A DNA stretch of 54,751 nucleotides from NCBI GenBank assembly GCA_903862465.1, contig CAIOYH010000152.1, forward strand, positions 1 to 54,751. Reading direction: 5' to 3'. A model generated the notes under the pieces. That model saw nothing but the letters and a program-made list of their open reading frames with translations. It ran no database searches and had not been told where the DNA came from. Shown here piece by piece: positions 52,510-54,751 of the stretch (position 1 is the stretch's first letter; every line of letters begins with the position of its first letter). The translations under genes were made by a program, and so were the position numbers. Source of the stretch: an uncultured bacterium (GTDB lineage Bacteria > Bacteroidota > Bacteroidia > Bacteroidales > CAIWKO01).

Positions 52510-53190
52510 ATGTCAAAAATTACAATTCTCGGAAAATTAGGACTTACCAAAGGTATGCCCGTAGCAACGATTATCAAAAGGATAATTGCAGTATTAAAAT
52601 GGAATATTTCTCCGGAAAAACGTCTCAAGAAAGCTCGTCTTGTGATAAAACTAATGACAGGCAATCCCTTGTTTGTTACGCCCTATCCCCTTATTATTAC
52701 TCCCTTAGCCACTTTAGTTACCGACACAGGCATCTATGATGCTGCTCTCACTTTAGCTGCTACTCATGCTACCGGCACAGCGGAAGCCGCAGAGGTGGCA
52801 GGCGAAGTGGTTCATCAAGATTTAATTAGTATCATGAGTATGGTGCAAGCCGCGATGGATAATGACAGACCAAATGCCATCGTTATTGCTTCGGGAGCCG
52901 GATTTGAAACCAAAACCGAAAGCAAACGCGGACCGCGCAAAGCAGAAGTGTTTGCAGGGAATGAACCGGGTTCGCAAGTGGTTCATGCTGAAGGACGTGG
53001 TCCTCACGAATGGCAAGAAAGCCCCGACAACGGAGCAACATTCACCAACATTGGCGCCACAAGCGGCGGTGTGTTGGAAGTGGAAGGAAAAACACACGAC
53101 AAACGCATGTATTATCGTGCTCGTCAGGTACTCCCCAAAGGACGCAAAGGCGATTGGGGTCCTTGGGTGTCGGGTGTGGTGCCTGCCTAA
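52510..53190 (+). CDS. Fn3-like domain protein, hypothetical
   Basis: A 226-residue protein without a signal peptide. The N-terminal half has VHQDLISIMSMVQAAMDNDRPNAIVIASGAGFETK, a pattern I associate with a family of small Bacteroidota proteins. Residues of about 140-226 form a fibronectin-III-like domain (EWQESPDNGATFTNIG ... GKTHDKRMYYRARQVLP). A second, broken copy of that last domain follows at once. Role unknown. Confidence 0.75.
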   Translation: MSKITILGKLGLTKGMPVATIIKRIIAVLKWNISPEKRLKKARLVIKLMTGNPLFVTPYPLIITPLATLVTDTGIYDAALTLAATHATGTAEAAEVAGEVVHQDLISIMSMVQAAMDNDRPNAIVIASGAGFETKTESKRGPRKAEVFAGNEPGSQVVHAEGRGPHEWQESPDNGATFTNIGATSGGVLEVEGKTHDKRMYYRARQVLPKGRKGDWGPWVSGVVPA

Positions 53191-53207
53191 AAAAAATCTC
53201 ATTTCGT

Positions 53208-53483
53208 ATGCTACATCAAATCGAAGCTAAACGCACAGGAGTTTATCCGGGCAATGAGCCGGGTACTCTTGTGGTTTTTGGAAAAGGGTGAGGTGCAAGC
53301 GAATGGCAAGAAAGCACCGACAATGGCGAGACATTCACCCAATTAGGCTTCACAACGATGGCTCTATTGGAAGTGAAAGGCAAAACTCCCGGCAAGCGGT
53401 TTTATTATCGCTCACGTAAAATGCTTCCCAACGGACGCACGGGCGCATGGAGTCCTTGGATGTCAGGAGTGGCACCTGACTAA
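53208..53483 (+). pseudogene. Broken duplicate of the Fn3-like domain
   Basis: From the ATG at 53208 the frame reads GVYPGNEPGTLVVFGKG, then a TGA at 53289-53291, then GASEWQESTDNGETF ... GKRFYYRSRKMLP to a TAA at 53481. It matches the C-terminal domain of the preceding gene on both sides of the stop. The stop falls where the parent has Arg, so one base change (CGA or AGA to TGA) is enough. It is separated from the parent by 17 bases. Confidence 0.8.
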
Positions 53484-53505
53484 AAAACTATCACTTTTTC
53501 TGATG

Positions 53506-53536
53506 ATTAAAGGCTTGCAGACAGCAAGCCTTTAAT
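53506..53536 (+). terminator. Terminator after the Fn3-like gene pair
   Basis: A perfect 13-bp stem ATTAAAGGCTTGC / GCAAGCCTTTAAT with loop AGACA and a T run. It forms the end of inverted repeat A; in the left copy only one arm is kept. Confidence 0.9.
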
Positions 53537-53604
53537 TTTTTCAAAGCATTGGTATAATGCACGTTGCAAATTAATGAAATGTTAATCGAGCTCATCCTTC
53601 AATC

Positions 53605-53865
53605 GGAACGAACGTTCCGTCAGAAGTAACGAACGTTCCGACCGAAATAACGAACGTTCCGACAGAAGTAACGAACGTTCCGACAGAAATAACGAACGTT
53701 CCGACAGAAATAACGAACGTTCCGACAGAAATAACGAACGTTCCGATTGAAATAACGAACGTTCCAACAGAAATAACGAACGTTCCAACAGAAATAACGA
53801 ACGTTCCGACAGAAATAACGAACGTTCCGACAGAAGTAACGAACGTTCCGACCGAAATGATAGGA
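53605..53865. repeat. 21-bp tandem array 5 (12 units, inverse of array 2)
   Basis: GAACGTTC starts at 53610 and recurs every 21 bases to 53841, twelve times, as in array 2. Variant linkers (GTTGG, AATCGG) occur in both arrays but at different ranks, so units have diverged since duplication. Confidence 0.95.
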
Positions 53866-53920
53866 AGTGTTTTTTTTGGATGGAGGAGGAGGTTTTTGGA
53901 AGGGGATGAAGAAAAATGAT

Positions 53921-53928
53921 TATCTTTG
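53921..53928 (+). promoter_or_regulatory. -7 box TATCTTTG for the gene at 54022
   Basis: Plus-strand box at the outer edge of inverted repeat A, 93 bases before the ATG. The leader contains the 57-bp repeat. Confidence 0.6.
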
Positions 53929-53938
53929 TAAGCCTTGC

Positions 53939-53995
53939 TTCAATGCAACAAAAACATAAAATAAAAGTATAAACTTTAAAAGGGGGCAGCGGGGC
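53939..53995 (+). repeat. 57-bp leader repeat, copy 1
   Basis: Matches 54573-54629 at 54 to 55 of 57 positions, from TTCAATGCAACAAAAAC to GGGGGCAGCGGGGC. Each copy lies just before a small membrane-associated gene. Confidence 0.9.
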
Positions 53996-54021
53996 TGTGG
54001 GGGGAAACTGCAATTAAAAAA

Positions 54022-54561
54022 ATGACTATAGAAAAAATATCAAGAGGACTAACTTTTAAGGGCTACATATCAGCCATAGGTTCTGTTATATTTATCATTG
54101 GACTAATAATTACTATTTCCCAAATAGCTTCAAGTATTTCATTTATTGTTTGTGCATTAGGGATTTTGATGATTCTAAATGGAATAATTTTATTCTTCTC
54201 AATAAGAGGTGTATTAATTGACAACGACAAGAAACTTATTAAACCTTACTTGGACTTTATTATAGCTAAGATTGGAAAGTGGGAATCATTATCACAATAC
54301 GACAAAATCGTGCTAAAATATACGAATGAGTCACAGACAATGAATAGTAGGGGGAACTCCACAAACTATGTAACAAAATCCTTTGACATTGTTCTGACAT
54401 CAACTACGAAGAAAGAACTAATTATAAAGGAATTTGTAAATTATGACAAAGCAAAAACCTTTTTAGTAACATACTCACTACGATTAAACAAGGAACATGT
54501 TGACATGTATGAAATAATAAAAGAAAGAATTCAAGAACACAAACAACAAGTTAGGCGATAG
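54022..54561 (+). CDS. Hypothetical membrane protein with two N-terminal helices
   Basis: A 179-residue protein. Two helices (ISAIGSVIFIIGLIITISQI and SFIVCALGILMILNGIILFF) are followed by a soluble domain, with IDNDKKLIKPYLDFI and FDIVLTSTTKKELIIKEF suggesting a bacterial PH-like fold. I am not sure of that fold. It lies between the two 57-bp leader repeats. Confidence 0.7.
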   Translation: MTIEKISRGLTFKGYISAIGSVIFIIGLIITISQIASSISFIVCALGILMILNGIILFFSIRGVLIDNDKKLIKPYLDFIIAKIGKWESLSQYDKIVLKYTNESQTMNSRGNSTNYVTKSFDIVLTSTTKKELIIKEFVNYDKAKTFLVTYSLRLNKEHVDMYEIIKERIQEHKQQVRR

Positions 54562-54572
54562 AAACTACTATA

Positions 54573-54629
54573 TTCAATGCAACAAAAACATAAAATAAAA
54601 GTATAAACATGAAAAGGGGGCAGCGGGGC
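54573..54629 (+). repeat. 57-bp leader repeat, copy 2
   Basis: Second copy of the leader repeat, just before the lipoprotein gene. No TAnnTTTG box is seen directly in front of it. Confidence 0.9.
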
Positions 54630-54642
54630 GTAATAAAACATT

Positions 54643-54751
54643 ATGATTAGGACAAAATACATCATATTATTCATTATAATTTTGACGGCTTGTGGAAGCG
54701 CCACTAAGCAGGACAAGTCATCAAATCTATATAAAGAGTTTTATCCCAATG
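54643..54751 (+). CDS. Lipoprotein, partial at window edge
   Basis: From the ATG at 54643 the frame reads MIRTKYIILFIIILTACGSA, a signal peptide with lipobox LTAC, then TKQDKSSNLYKEFYPN to the edge. Only the first 36 residues are present, so the mature function is unknown. It follows the second leader repeat by 13 bases. Confidence 0.7.
   Translation, partial: MIRTKYIILFIIILTACGSATKQDKSSNLYKEFYPN

Larger units (their letters stand above)
53506..53930. repeat. Inverted repeat A, right copy (terminator, 12-unit array, promoter)
   Basis: The inverted counterpart of 3851-4293: terminator hairpin, tail, 12-unit array, G-rich spacer and an outward TATCTTTG promoter. The two copies are about 49.2 kb apart. 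Confidence 0.85.

Noticed and set aside
53582-54013. 143-codon minus-strand ORF over the right array
   Set aside because: It crosses the array and the outward promoter in the wrong direction, and its ends are just the heptad artefact and the 57-bp leader repeat.

Overview
The window is a chromosomal segment of a Bacteroidota (Bacteroidetes) bacterium. The evidence is: two large secreted proteins with type IX secretion C-terminal sorting domains, a DUF3078 outer-membrane protein, the ileS-dksA-lspA gene order, an IleRS of about 1120 residues, low GC, and the Bacteroidota -7 promoter box TAnnTTTG in front of most genes. I cannot assign a genus; there is no rRNA.

Layout. 1-3.9 kb: repeats and hairpins, then a leftward restriction-modification module. 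3.85-4.43 kb: a 12-copy 21-bp repeat array and a palindrome, both present inverted near the right end. 4.5-10.4 kb: hypA-hypB and ileS-dksA-lspA. 10.4-12.1 kb: a small HTH regulator, a degenerate 21-bp array and an 11-unit 50-bp hairpin array. 12.1-19.2 kb: an AsmA-like protein, a three-gene overlapping operon (epimerase-CBS fusion, DAHP synthase, HTH-KdsC-like phosphatase) and a LysM lytic transglycosylase. 19.2-20.1 kb: two tRNA genes and uridine kinase. 20.1-20.9 kb: another 21-bp array. 20.9-35.9 kb, all leftward: an AlgI/AlgJ-like O-acetylation pair, a T9SS papain-like protein, a T9SS repeat adhesin, DUF3078, MscL and an unknown protein. 36-37.1 kb: nested repeats around a 59-codon gene. 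37.1-39.8 kb: a candidate defence cassette (TIR-like effector, DUF2158 protein, methyltransferase-nuclease-PKD fusion). 40.1-43.8 kb: a six-haem lipoprotein, a Crp/Fnr regulator with its own palindromic operator candidate, and a PstS-like lipoprotein. 43.9-48.4 kb, rightward: GNAT, histidine kinase, GH3 and LysE. 48.5-54.75 kb: accessory DNA with a VapBC-like pair, small hypothetical genes with duplicated promoter regions, a truncated AraC-type regulator, an Fn3-like protein followed by a broken copy of its last domain, and the inverted copy of the left array.

The most unusual content is non-coding. Five arrays of unrelated sequence share a 21-bp period, three of them with 12 units. A 50-bp hairpin array keeps its stem by paired base changes. 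Inverted repeats are nested about 47-49 kb apart. The best protein-level candidates are the TIR/methyltransferase cassette, the RPE-CBS/DAHPS/HTH-KdsC operon and an IleRS with a swapped GIHH signature motif.

All family assignments come from reading motifs by eye. No database search was run.
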